Source: Warburgia ugandensis
Lineage: Eukaryota; Streptophyta; Magnoliopsida; Canellales; Canellaceae
Reading direction: 5' to 3'
Assembly (NCBI GenBank): GCA_035236585.1
Contig: CP141132.1
Coordinates: 45,511,880-45,575,879, forward strand
DNA: 64,000 nt
The notes beneath the pieces are model-generated. The model saw only the letters and a list, made by a program, of their open reading frames with translations, was not told where the DNA came from and made no database searches. The position numbers and the translations under genes were made by a program. Position 1 is the stretch's first letter, and every line of letters starts with the position of its first letter. This document shows positions 36,916-49,900 of the stretch, piece by piece.

Positions 36916-38960
36916 TGACGTAAGAGAGGTCTAAACGCCTCCTTACATGAGGGTTGTATTAACCAATTTTTGAGCAGACTTTAACTGGTAAGTACTGGTC
37001 ATCCTGAAATAAGGAAGAGTTGTCTAGTGATAGGAAGAAATAAATTATCTTCAACCAAGTAAGACACTAACTGGTTGAATAATAATAATAAGAGCATAAA
37101 AGGTTAGTAAATTACATAACCTTAATAAAAACAGTAAGTAAGATAAGGACGATCAAATAAGATCCATTAGATCTTGGATGATCAAGAACAATAAGAATAA
37201 GAACACTATATTGTACTTAGTATGTATGTTTAGTAGTATACTTGTTATAGTTCATTAGATTAGATTATCCAAACCCTTGATCAAAGGTGATTCAAGGAAG
37301 AAAACCAAGATCATCCTCCATAGGGATGATCCAAGAACTGAACTTAGATAAAAAAAAAAAGAACTAGATGATAGAAAATCTAGGACCTTGATCTTTATCA
37401 ACATGTGTAGATTGTCAATCAAAGGATCTGTGAAAGATCAAGATCAAGGAGATGAACATACAAAGACTTAGAGATAGAAAAATACTTAGATATGAATGAT
37501 CTAAAGATCATTCTAAACATCAGATCTAGTGATCAATAGGATTGTTCATAATTTATATATTGACAATATGTATGGATGTACAGATTACATACATCAGTCA
37601 GGATCATGGAAGATTGGGGAGAAGAGATCAATCCTTAAAGGTAGGAGGATTTGATGAATGCATTTACATGAGATATTCATGATTGTACTCATGATCTTAT
37701 GTTGACAAGAGTAATGATAATACTTGTAGTAAATCTCTTGAAAACCTTATGATCCAACCAAACACCTATAAGATGGTTAAGGACTAAACTATAAGTGAAT
37801 AGGGAACTAGAAAATATTTCAGCCCTAAGTAAACAGACATATGGTCTGATATATATGAAATCTATTTTACATACAAGCTTGGAGGCTTGTGAGTTTGTTT
37901 TAATAGGCATGAGCCTAGGGGATGCTATTGCTAGAGGAGTTATGAGGGTTTGGCCACCTGCTCCTTGAAATTTGATGATATGATGATACCTTGCCCAATG
38001 AGAGGCTAAAAGTCGGGTGGTGGCAATTATGGGAAGGCCACCACTGTGAAAGTCTTGCCCCCTATACGGGCAGTGACATAATATTTTCCACCGTGGTATC
38101 AGTGGTGAACAGGGCAGTTATCTGAGCGCGCTAGTACGGATCAGACTACAGCATAGCAACCTTTCTGATTATTTTGCACTATGATGCATATAGGAATAGG
38201 CATAGTGAAATGCCTTATGTTATAGCATAATGAAATGCTAGGTAATTGTATATTACCAATGTTTCCCAAGAAGGAAAATTCCCAGTATGAGATTAGCTGT
38301 AATACTAAATTCTCAAAATGAAGAGAATTAATCAGCGTAGTTAGGAATGATATTTGACTATTTTCACGAATTTAACTGGTTTACCCATGAAGGGTATGTA
38401 TGTATATAGATATACATAACTTACAAAGTAAAGAGTATGTTTGAGGATAATGAGATTATGAAGTATTGGAATTACATTGTCAATTATTATGTTTCTTGAA
38501 ACCCCTACCAAGCATTGCTTGCTGAGATATTGTACTTGTTGCAATATCTCAGATCCAAGGAAGGAGACTTAGGAGCTGAAGACTATAGAAGACTTGAAGA
38601 GAATAATCTTCAAGGTATACCCTTGAAGACATGTATTTTTATTTGTTGAGAGTTTTATTGTATGGTGAGCTTGAGTTTTGGATTATGTAATTTGGACAAG
38701 TATTGTACTAGATTTGGTCAGATCTTGTGAACCACTGGATGGATCCTGGAGTTTAATAAAAGTATATTCCTTCAATGGAATTTTATTTTGTACACAAATT
38801 GTACTAATGTTATGTATGAAGTGGTGACCTGGGTTTTCAAAACAAGTTCTAAAGAAAAGAATTTTCGCTGCTTTGTTTTACGAAAAAATTTTACACTCTT
38901 AAGGGCCCTGCCTTTCAAAATACTTTACAAATCATGTTTTCAAAAACCCGGGTCATCACA
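36916..38960 (+). repeat. Second half of solo LTR D
   Basis: Continues LTR D after element E: ATTGACGTAAGAGAGG joins the CACCTTCC half at 28836. It aligns with 17225-17983 plus 20687-21990 of the B 5' LTR. It contains the 600-base segment (about 37484-38067) that the B 3' LTR has lost. No genes. Confidence 0.88.
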
Positions 38961-38965
38961 TTTCA

Positions 38966-39209
38966 CGTGTCTATGCTAAGGAAATACCTCCAAGATGACA
39001 CACATGCACTTCAAAGGGTTCCAGAAGAGCTAAAGTTAGACCTAACCTTTGAAGAGAAAGCAATACAAATTTTGGACCGCAAGGAACAAAAGTTAAGGAC
39101 CAAAAGCATTCCGTTAGTCAAAGTCCTGTTGGAACATCACTCTGTTGAGGAAGGCATGTGGGAAATGGAAGTAGAAATGAGGAAGACACACCCTAGTCTG
39201 TTTGATTAA
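38966..39209 (+). pseudogene. Element B integrase C-terminal chromodomain-like tail
   Basis: Continues the integrase frame from 26298. It contains HVSMLRKYLQDD, LTFEEKAIQILDRKEQ, LRTKSIPLVKVLLEHHSVEE and a final EVEMRKTHPSLFD before TAA. The pattern LDR...LRxKxIPLVKV...EEGxWExExEMR is the group II chromodomain tail of Tekay/Del chromoviruses, thought to steer integration toward chromatin marks. This segment is open throughout. Confidence 0.88.
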
Positions 39210-39245
39210 GTATTGTATTACAAATTTCGAGGACGAAATTATTGT

Positions 39246-39257
39246 AAGGGGGGAAGA
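39246..39257 (+). other. Element B polypurine tract
   Basis: AAGGGGGGAAGA immediately before the 3' LTR start TGTAATATCC; it primes plus-strand synthesis. Confidence 0.85.
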
Positions 39258-39258
39258 T

Positions 39259-42200
39259 TGTAATATCCCTAATTTTTGTAATTGACTGAGAAAATCAATA
39301 AAGTTTGCTTTTCAGAAATTCAAGGCTAGAATATTAGGGTTATTTAGAATGTACTTCTTATAGAAGAATAATCAAGGGATAAGACATGTATAATTGAAAT
39401 TGAACTCAATTGAACTCAATGGTCTTTTTACACTATGTGGGGCTCACAAGGAACCTAAAAAGGAGTCCAATGTCTAGCCCACGTGAAATCATGGGTTGAA
39501 CCCCTACCAGCTGGTAGTGGAGAATCCAATGCTAATTAAATATAATAAAAAAAAAACCATAATCATTACACATAATCATGAAAAAAAAGACCCAAAATGC
39601 CTATAAATACACCCCCAAAAATCCCCTAGAAATGTCTATAAAATTTTCATGAAATTATCTTGATTTCTCCTGCAAAACCAGACATAGATCCATTCCCCAA
39701 ATCCCAAAACTCCCAAAAGATCTCTCTCTATTTCATTTTCTCTCTCTGCTCTCTAAATTGGAACAAGAGACGTAAATTCAATTAGTCACTCTGTTCCAAA
39801 TCAAATATCACATATCTCACCGTATAAAATTTCCTACCATACCTTAACTACAAAACACCCAAAGAAATTTCAAGATCCAATGGTTTGAAACAACGAAAAT
39901 CACAAGATAAGTGGATCTTGGGCTATCTTATCATCAAAATTGGTATTCTCTTAAATTGGACTATATAACCAACATTTTTCTCCAATCAAGTATGAGGAAC
40001 TACTTCCTTGACATATTTATTGTTGTTTAATGAAAATTTTATTTTACTGTAATTTGATTTGGTTGAAAATTTGTAAAAAATAAAGTAAATATCAAAACCT
40101 TCAATTCATGATGATTGAGGGCTCAGATGGAAAATCTAACCCTACCAGTGGATCCAGAAGGGTCCAAAACCCCTAGGGTAAAAGTTTCATGAATTTTATT
40201 AAGTTTTGGGCCCTCAAATTGAGAGGGATTGATTGGACGGTCCAGAACAGACTGTCCGATCTCCCGATTGGATCGAGTTTCCCCAGGACGACATGCAAAA
40301 TGGCATATGGAAATGCGGCATGCTGTAGCGTTTCCATGCACGTAGCCCGTGCGACGTCGTCCCAACGGGACAACCGCGCTCGAGCGTCGGTCATTGAGCG
40401 AACACATCACGCATTCATCCCAGTGACAGAGGCACCGCCCGACAATTCTGCCTGGCCTATAGCCCCTAAACAATCTAGGTCGTCCATTCCAATGGGCCTA
40501 AATCATATCTGGGCCCTAGGAATGGACTGTGAACTTCTAGACTCAATTCAGGAGTCATCTGAACTCTAAATTGAGATCAGAAAGAAGCTATGGGAAGCTT
40601 ACAACCTCTAGTTTCTTATGAAATAATAAAATGGAGAAGATATATTATGAAACTTTTTGTATGTAGGAAATAAGTTTTCAATTTATAATATCTTTAAGAT
40701 CTGAGGTGATCAGATGTTGGTAATTTATTTTAATAATGATATACTATTGAAATAAAGTGATATCTATGGTTTATTTGGACATATCTGAGATGTATTAAGG
40801 GATCTACCCGTTATGGTAGAAAAACCCTAAAAATACAAAGGGAACCACTTGACCAATGATATCAAGTACGATCAGATCCTTGGGATGGATTGAATGAATG
40901 TTAATATGATGAAATCTAAGGAGATCATGGAATGAATATGACAAAAACAAAGTAATATGATCTTTGGACCATAATGAAGAAAAACCCCTAAATGTAATTA
41001 AAACCCTTGATTAAAAGGAAAAGATCTAAGATCTAATGGTTGGATCATAAGTAAAGGTTTCTAAAAATATTAATGTAATTAGTTTCATTTTCTATTAATT
41101 GATAATAGCATTTTAAATGTGATTTATGTTATAAAGCATGCTAGTGCAACTTTTAGACTTTAGCATGATATGTGATTGGATTGTTATAATAGGTTACTAG
41201 ATTTAATTATCTTAGGGGCATGTTAGTATGATTTTATGCAAGTGTAACTTAGGGCCAAGTTAGTATGATTTCATGACATTATAACTTAGGACCATGCTAG
41301 GATTTCATAGTATGAGAATGTACCTTAGGTCCATGTTAATTTAAATTGAGTTGTTAAGGTATATTAGTTGAAAATCATGCTAGTGTAATTGTAAGTACCT
41401 TATATCATTATCATTAAGTCCTTCAATTATCTAGTTTTATGCTTTAAATTTATAATTCATTTATGGTTAAATTTCATTAGTAGATCTACTTGTTATGAGA
41501 TAAAGAGCATAAAACACCAAAAATGGAATCTAATGAGAATGTAGAGTTTCATGACACAAATAAGAGTGGATTATTTTGGACTTAATTAGTAAGGTATATA
41601 GTTAGTAGGACAATATAAAGATTATCAAATCCTTGGCCAAAACTAGGAGAATAATAAACCCTATGAATGACATTGTAAATGTTCATGGACTTAATTAAAA
41701 TCAATTAGAAAGGGTACTTAGGGTCAACATGCTTATAGGAACCTTATGAAAGGTTGAGCTAAGGTCACTCTAGTGAATATTGAACATAGTGGTTAAGGGG
41801 GTTGTCTAATAGAGCCTCGCTCTTCCCCTACCTTCCGTTAATGTTGTGAGGTCTAAATGCCTCCTTACATGAGGATTGAAGTAACCACTTTGTGTTCACC
41901 CATTCAGCTAGTAAGCTTTAGCCAATTGAAAATAAGAGGAGTAGTCTAGACTTAGGCTGAAATAAGTTACCTTCAACCAGCAAAACATTAACTAGTTGAA
42001 TGATAATGGTAAGAGCATAAAAGGTTAGTAAATTATCTAACCCTAATAAAAACTGTAAGTAAGATAAGGATGATCAAACAAGATCCATTAAATCTTGAAT
42101 GATCATGGCCAATAAGAATAAGAATATTGTATTGTATCTAGTATGCATGTTATAGATCAAATCTAGTTTATTAGATTAGATAATCCAAACCCTTGATGAA

Positions 42201-43306
42201 AGATGATCCAAGGAAGAAAACCAAGATCATCCTGCTTAGGGATGATCCAATAACTGAACTTAGATCAAAGAAGAACTAGATGATAAAAGATCTATGACCT
42301 TGATCTTTATCAACAAGTGTAGATTGTCGATCAAAGGATCTATGAAAGATCAAGATCAAGGAGATGGACACACAAAGACTTAGAGATAGAAAAGACATAA
42401 TATTTTCCACCGTGGTATCAGTGGTGAACAAGGCAGTTATTTGAGCGTGCTAGTACTGATCAAACTGCAGCATGGTAGCCCTTTGATTATTTTGTACTAT
42501 GATACATATGAGAATAGGCATAGTGAAATGCCTCATGTTTTAAAATGCTAGGTAATTGCATATGGCCAATATTTTCCAAGAAGGGAAATTCCCGATGTAG
42601 GATTAGCTGAAATACTGAATTCTCATAATGAAGAGAATTGATTAGCTTAGTTGGGAATGATATTTGACTACTTTCATAAATTTAACTGATTTTCCCATGA
42701 ATAGCATGTATGTATATGGATGTACATATATTACAAAGTAAAGAGTAGAGACATGAATATGTTTAGAGATAACGGGATTATGAAGTATTAGAATTATATT
42801 GTCAATTATTATGCTTCTTGAATCCCCTACCAAGCATTGCTTGCTGAGATATTGTAAATGTTGCAATGTTTACAATATCTCATATACAGGGAAGGAGAGT
42901 TAGGAGCTCAAGACGATAGAAGACTTGAAGAGAATAATCCTCAAGGTATACCCTTTAAGACATGTATTTTGCTTTGCTTGAGAGTGTTGTATTGTAATGA
43001 GAGTTTCATTGTATGGTGAGCTTTGAGTTTAGATTATGTAATTTGGACTAGTATTGAAATGGATTTGGCTGTACTGTGAACCACTGGATGGATTATGGAA
43101 TTTAATAAAAGTATATTCCTTCAATGGAATTTTATCTTGTACAAAGTTCTACTTATATTATGTATGAAGTGATGACTTGAGTTCTACAAAATAAGTTCTA
43201 AAGAAAAGAATTTCCCTTGCTTTGTTTTGCGAAATTTTTTTACTATTAAGGGCCTTGCCTTTCAAAATATATTACGAAACGTGTTACAAAAACCCAAGTC
43301 GTCACA
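39259..43306 (+). repeat. Element B 3' LTR
   Basis: 4048 bases, TGTAATATCC to GTCGTCACA, then TSD GGAAT. TATA box CTATAAATA at 39601-39609; stem-loop at 42846-42881. A GC-rich insert (about 40229-40474) is absent from LTR D. A deletion of about 600 bases at 42393 joins GATAGAAAA to GACATAATATTTTCC. A 126-codon frame over the GC-rich insert (40189-40569) shows no domain. Confidence 0.92.
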
Positions 43307-43750
43307 GGAATGAACCATCAAGGGGAGCCATCAAGCCAAGGATGAGTGCCACATGGAGCCACACAAATGGAGCATAAATTCATGCAACTTTCCTATGTCA
43401 AAAGTCCAATTTTTAACAGACTTTGGAAGAGAATTGTAAAAGGTAAGATGATCATGCATGAAGGGACCCATATAGAGAGAAAACTTTACATTCCTAATCT
43501 ATTTTCTAACCCTAATCCACCATCTTACTAGAGTTCCAAGTTTTTATGTTAAGGAGGTACCACCTTCTGAGAAAAAGATGCCCCCTCCTTAGTTGGCTAA
43601 ATCAAGTGTTTTCTAATTAGGAAACCATAGATCTAAGTTCATTCAAGCAGAACAAAACCTTAGGTTTAACCATACCCATTTTATACATTCAAACTCCACT
43701 TAATTAAGAGGGAGGAAGGCCACTTTCCCTCCATTGAAAAGAATGCCTCT

Positions 43751-43884
<134 letters not shown>

Positions 43885-45761
43885 CATCATTATGACATCA
43901 TTCCTACCTAAATTTCCTCCTCCAAACCTCCTTCATTCAATAACCTAATCCTAGAGTCACTTTCCTTGTGGATTCACCCTATCTGGAGCTAGGAACCCAC
44001 TCATCTATATATACCCCCATGGTTCATAGGAATTTCCCAAGTAGAGTTGTATGAGCCAACTTTGAAATCATTTGGTCCTTTGTTGCTGCTGGACTTTGGG
44101 ACTTATTCGATACTTTCTTCCTTTAGATTTCTAGTTATTGTCTTGACTATTTGTTCTCCTATTTAGGTTAGTAGTTTGCTTGCTTTGGTTTATTTTTTAT
44201 TGCTTTAGTTTTACTTGCTTTGCTTTCTAGTTTTTCACCTTTCTTTCCACCTAGCTTTCCCCTTTCTTCTTTAACTTGATTCCACATATTTTTATTTGTT
44301 ATTCTCTCAAGATTCAAGTTAACTCTTCTCTGATAATGATAGCTTAGAACCTTGACTTCGCATCTTAAAAATCACATTTTTTTTCCCTTTTGTTAGCCCT
44401 TAGTTTGCCCACGTTGATTTATTTTATCTTAAATTAATTTTTGGGTTTTATTTATATGTCATCATACTTTAGTTTGTGAGCATTTTATTGTAGTCTTAGT
44501 GTTGTTTATATAGGATTTTATGCTTAGGATTGGATGCAATTTCAAGCAATAGAACATGCATTATGCATCCAGTTTTGGGTGTAATTTGAAGATGATTCAA
44601 TAAAATTCTTTGAATTTTCTTGTTATGTAATGATTCTCTTATCAAAGTACTTTAGATCTAGGTTGCTTCCTTGCATAATAGTTGTGGTTTCAATAGCTTT
44701 CTTATGCTTGATCTGTTTGATGTTCTTAAGCAGTTGAAATTTGGAATTTTTCTCCCCTTAACTTTATGTTTTATTTCTAGCCATCTAGCCATTGTTTTTG
44801 ATTGAATCCTTATGAATCAATTTACCTTTTTAAATTATATATTAATTTCATAGCTTAGATTACATATTAATTGGAATTAAAAGAGTCAAATCTGGTCACT
44901 TTTGCACCTATGAACCATGCACACAGTTCATGGGTCATGTGCATGGTACATATGGCAATTCACCTTTGATTTTTGCTTCATTCCCTTTCCTAATTTAGTT
45001 TTAGTAGTAGTTAAATTCATTTTTTACATCTTAGTTTAGATTTATAAAGTTTCCCTTTTAATTTTTGGAAACTTTCACCATTAGGAAGTTTTAGGATTTA
45101 GAAAGTGTTAAAATTTAGAAAGTCTCTTTAACTGTAGTTTCCAATCATATACATGTTTCTAATTCTTTGTTAAAGTTAATTAGATCTTATTTGTTACTTG
45201 TTTTTGCAAGTTATTTTAGTGTTAGAAAGTTTTCTAATTTAGTTTTAGAAAGTTTCTAATTCTAGTTTAAGAAAGTGTTAAATTAGGAAAAGTTTCTAAT
45301 TTGAGTAGTTTCCTTAAGATTAGTTGACTAATTTGATTTATTCTAATTTAACATTAGTTTTCTTTAGTTGCTTGCGTTTTAGTTTAATAATTTTGTTTTT
45401 TCATTGTTTAAACTTGGTTTTTAGTAAGTTTCTTTTAGGTCTAGATTCTAATTCCATGCATGTTTCCTTCTTAGTTTGTTTGAACTTCCTAGTTTAATTA
45501 CAACTCTTTCTCCTTGGATGAAGTTAATTGGTGTAAATAGAATATAATCCATTGCAAATCTGTGAGATTCCTCGTGGGATCGACCTCACTCGCATACATC
45601 CACTATAATTGATTTGTGTGCTTGCAAGTAATTTTAAAGCTACACCATAGGTCTGTTATCTAGTTTCTAATATGAAGAAAAGTGGGGTGCACAGCTTTTT
45701 TGTGGATCCAAGATGTTCTTAAATTTAGTCTCAACTAGGTGTTCTTGGTATGAAAACTCAC

Positions 45762-45890
45762 ACCTACATGGAATATATGAGGCTTTCATTTATGGGCCTC
45801 TTATGGTTGTACAATAAACAACAAGAGTTTTTTTCTTTTCTTTTTTCAAAATCTATTTTACAACCATATGAGGCCTAGAAAAGAAAGCAT
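45762..45890. repeat. Small foldback element (MITE-like)
   Basis: GGCCTCTTATGGTTGTACAATA is partnered by TCTATTTTACAACCATATGAGGCC about 60 bases later, an imperfect hairpin. The flanking ATGAGGCTTTCATTTATGGG resembles the arms of the next foldback at 46041, so the two are probably relatives. Confidence 0.55.
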
Positions 45891-46040
45891 TAGAGATTCT
45901 CAATACTTTTGATTTTTAGTACCAAGGACATTTGATTGAGGCTAAATCAGATAAATGACTTAGATCAATGAAAAAAAGCAAAGATAGAAAATCTGCCTGT
46001 CTATCTATCTCTCTTTCTTTCTAGCCTAGGTACCAAACCA

Positions 46041-46199
46041 CACATCTAATAGATTCCATTAAAGCCTCCATTACTGGCCCCTTGTAGTTCTAAAATAGAT
46101 GGTGCAAAATAGAAAATAGTCTCTCTTCTTAGAACACCATCTATTTTTCAACCACAAGGGGACCTATAAATGAGGCCTAAATGAAATCCATTAGATGTG
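46041..46199. mobile_element. MITE-like foldback element
   Basis: A 159-base sequence with imperfect inverted arms of about 68 bases. The outer ends are CACATCTAAT and ATTAGATGTG; the inner stem is CTTGTAGTTCTAAAATAGATGGTG against CACCATCTATTTTTCAACCACAAG. There is no coding capacity. It lies about 700 bases beyond the stop codon of the DLK2 gene. Class unassigned because no clear TSD was found. Confidence 0.65.
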
Positions 46200-46914
46200 A
46201 GGATTTTTTTATTTTTTTATTTTATTTCAAAGGTAGACACACAACTATGTACACAATCTCAAACCCTGGTCACTTGGGTGAGAAACTCCTCCTTGCGCAA
46301 CTGCACTAGAAGGCATTGGTGCAAAATTAAGATTCTCTGATGCATGAACTTCAAACAGCTCCATCTGCCTTGAAGTATGTGTTTGATACGAGGTTTGAGA
46401 TGAGACAGAATTAGATGAACAACTCTCTCTCTCTCTCTCTAACGTCTTGGCGTATCCACTTACCTTTGTATCATTTGTCATCTTCTAAGTAATTCATGTC
46501 TTCTCACCTGCATATGGGCCCATTCCCATTACAATTCAACTCTGATCTTTCTTTGTCCGCTAACACCTTGTTGGGCATAGCACTTCAAACTTGTGGTTAC
46601 CATCAATGGTAGGATATGTTGGAGGACCATATAGCACGTAGAACTATAAAATATAAAAGCCGAAATATATCTGCGACCATAGAAAACAATCGTATCAACT
46701 CCAACTAGATCAAAAGTAAAGCACCAACAGCTTCTTCTTCTCCACAACTTGCCACAGGCTACAATGTTCAATTCAAAAACTTTGCTAAGCTAGTCAATCA
46801 TCAACCTCTAAGCTTCTAATTTGTCATCTATGATCATTCTAGAAAACCAACAAATACTTATATACTGCACGTCGTACATAAATAAAACAGGCAGTGCCTA
46901 TAGGGTTCTGGCAT
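46200..46914. other. 3' flank of the DLK2-like gene, no gene seen
   Basis: Probably includes the 3' untranslated region of the gene on the minus strand, but no clear polyadenylation signal was recognised. A short GA/CT run lies near 46424-46441. Two small minus-strand frames (46245-46481 and 46529-46771) have no recognisable domain and are not called. Confidence 0.4.
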
Positions 46915-49900
46915 TTAATTGGAGTCAAATCCCAAGACTCTATCAAGAATCTCAACGAGTGATTGATGTGCAGTAAGCTGAGGAAAATGCCCATCTGCTT
47001 CAATGATCTCAACTGATGACTTTCCCTTTATTCTCTTCTGCATGTAATGAGAGACGGGGATTGGAACTACAGCATCATTTCGGGTCTGAATTATAGTGCA
47101 TTGGACTTCTACTTTCCCGAGAATTTCTCGGTGATCACTCAGGAAGATGGCTTTTGCAACTGCAAGTGCTACATCCGGTTTCATTTTCTGAAAACTTTTC
47201 ACTAACTTATCAATAGTGGGAACGTCATTGACGCCTACAGCAAGAGGAGAAAAACTCAATGCCCATGACTGAAAATCGGACTCTATGTTGGACAAGATGC
47301 TCTCAACATCCGACTTCTTTAGACCTCCTTCATAATCTTCTGAGTTCAAGTATCTGCAGGCAAAATGACACAAAAAATGAAGAGTTTTGTGTTTGAAGGA
47401 AACTCTTTCCATTCTGCTAATCTATTCATCTTAAAGGATATGATTTAACAAATTCACGGGCCGCTGAAATAACTTAGGAAGTGACTAGTTGTTGAGTTGA
47501 TGTTCCAATTTCATTGAGCATTCCTCAGATCCCGTAGGATTGTGTGTGCACCCGAAAGGTCCTCATGGGATCGCCAATGGGAGAAAGACGCTGGCAGATC
47601 AGGGAAGCAGCCCATGAAGACAGGATAGGGGTATTCTCCAACTCTAAACAAAAAATGCAACAAAGTCATACACTAAGCACTATGCATAGAAATTCTACTA
47701 AATGATTGTCTTTCGGTTTGAAGATTGAGTGAAGAGGAAAATAATGAAAGAGTTGGTCACTTAATTTTTGTTCTATCGCTGTATGAAGACAAGGAAATGT
47801 CCATTACTACTCGTTACAAATAACCAAATTTTGATGCTTGATAACCGAATAGATAGTTTGACTGTTTAGTACCAATGATCAATTTTAGCTGGTGAGGGAC
47901 GGATTTTAGGAGCAGTCGCTGATGCAATCTACATATGACATCCCTTTTCAGTCCATAAGGCCTGCAATTTACACTTCAGTTCTTTTAGTCGTCCTATAAG
48001 ATTCTGTTTAACCGACGGTGGAAGAAAGCACTGTTGAAGAGAGTTAGGTTTCTTATGCTCGTGGTTAGGTGCTATTTGTATTTGTACGCACTAAAATAAC
48101 CACTCTTGCTTTGCAATTCGTACATAAATGCAGTTGTCCATGAGAAATGCTATTGGTACTGAGTTCTAGGACTGACTCAGAAGCCTCTCTTCTGGACCTC
48201 AACTCTGGATGATCTAACATGTTCATCTTCTCATCCTCTTCAATTTAGGACTAGTTTTCCTAATTGGAAAGGATTTCAATCACGATCAATGGACTTTTCA
48301 GATGAGATACCAAGAAAGAACCAATGGACACAAGATTTTGCATTATCCTATCTAGGGAGGGTTGAAGAAAAGAATGGGTCAAATAATTTAAATGTGGGAT
48401 TTTAATTGAGGGATCACAAACTCAGTCCTAGAAGCTTAGTCAAGAGAGCATTTCTCATTACAGGGACTGAATTGGAAAGCGGACAATCACCTAAGGAGCA
48501 GTTAAGACTTTACTTTTTCTTCTTCTTTTATAAGGGAGGACTTGACTACTAAGACTTTTCTATTAAGGGTACCTAGTCAAGAGGAGATGAAGGAACACAA
48601 CCTACGTTTTTCATATATGGGAAAACACACTCCTCATGAATCGCTTAGATGGGTGAGCCATCAAATTTTGTTCCCATTGGATGCTTTAAGCTTGTCTCTT
48701 TAAGTAAAAAATCACGACTATCTATTTTTAGTATTTTTTCTAAGACTATAACCAAATGATAAGATTGTCCAAATGCATGAATTTCTTCCATATTACCTAT
48801 TTTTGGTACTCTACTCATGATGAACGGCTTAGATCTTAAAATAAAAATGAAGAAATTTTTTATAATTCACGCAAAAAGGGGCGTGTATTCCTTCCTCTCC
48901 TCTTGAGCATGCACTCTTACGAGGACTCTTCTTTTTCCCGTTAAATAGTAATTGAAGATCAATGTGATCTAGAATCTATCCAAAAGTGGATGACCTAGAA
49001 ATCCAAAGCTAGTTTTTTCTAAGGTTTTATATGGACAAAAGTAGACTTGCCTTGCAAGAGTGAATAATATTCCACATATACTCCTTTGTATTTGTTTATA
49101 TCATATTGTTCCAGTCAAGATGGCCAAATTGATTTTGTCCAAAAGAAAAACAAAATGTGATAATTTGGTCAAAATTACTGATATCTTACCAAAATGCAAG
49201 CCATTGTCTAAAAAAAAGCTTTTCAAGATTAAAACTTGAAAGCTAAAACATTTATCATTGTCCTTTTCCTTTTTGAATGTATTATATATTTTCACATTAC
49301 TCATCTAATGCATGGGGTGCAAATTCCTTTTCATAAATGAGGCATATATAAAGTTTTCTTAAAATTGAACCTTATATCATTACGAACATTTTTTAGTAAT
49401 TGTAATTAAAACACTTAGGAACTAATCTATAAAAGAGTAGCATAAACACATTGAGAGAGATTTCCTTATAGTATTAAAGATTAAGACATTAAATTTAATT
49501 AATGAATTTTAGATTTTCATTCCAATTATTGGCTAGAAGCCTTAACAGCAATCTCATGTGAGACCCAAACTTTTAATGAGTAAATTACTCATGGCTTGTA
49601 ATTATTATTGTCTGTAGAGATAGGATATAAGGCCCACTGATTGAGCAATTAAAAAAGTGCTTGATAGAGTAAATTTAGAGTTAAACAATATATTTTATGT
49701 AGTAAGCTCACATATTGCATAAAAAATTTGACAGTGAAAGAGAAGGGTGATCACAGTTATTCAAATTTTATCTCGCAAGAAGTAGAAATCTTTTAAGAAT
49801 TTAGAAATAATTAAGAGGAGGGTAGTTAGAAAATAGAAAATAAAGGAATAATAAAGTATTATTACATTAAGGACAATGAAGGAGGGAAGACACAAAAATG

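Larger units (their letters stand above)
26299..38960 (+). mobile_element. Solo LTR D (B family), itself interrupted by element E
   Basis: Perfect TSDs TTTCA at 26294-26298 and 38961-38965. It starts TGTAATAACCCC and ends CCCGGGTCATCACA. Without E and one TSD it is about 4.59 kb, the most complete LTR of the B family here, and aligns end to end with the B LTRs. It keeps a TATA box (26887-26895) and a stem-loop (38522-38552). It has no primer site or genes of its own, hence solo. It lies in the same orientation as B. Confidence 0.9.
11434..43306 (+). mobile_element. Element B: Ty3/gypsy Tekay/Del-like retrotransposon carrying nested insertions
   Basis: LTRs start TGTAATA(A/T)CCC and end GTCACA. 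The 5-base TSD GGAAT is at 11429-11433 and 43307-43311. Order: 5' LTR, tRNA-iMet primer site, gag, protease, RT, RNase H, integrase with C-terminal chromodomain-like tail, polypurine tract, 3' LTR. Every coding domain carries stops or frameshifts, so the element cannot now make its enzymes. It is 31.9 kb only because G, F, D and E lie inside. Each LTR has lost a different segment: the 5' copy lacks the equivalent of about 39868-40868, and the 3' copy lacks about 600 bases at 42393. In one 400-base stretch (12283 onward versus 40880 onward) I counted about 14 differences. Confidence 0.92.

Noticed and set aside
40123..40569. Overlapping frames (116 and 126 codons) over the GC-rich part of the B 3' LTR
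   Set aside because: Frames on both strands are explained by high GC; no domain, and they lie inside an LTR.
46245..46771. Two minus-strand frames (78 and 80 codons) beyond the DLK2-like gene
   Set aside because: No domain, no splice support, and composition like the surrounding non-coding DNA.
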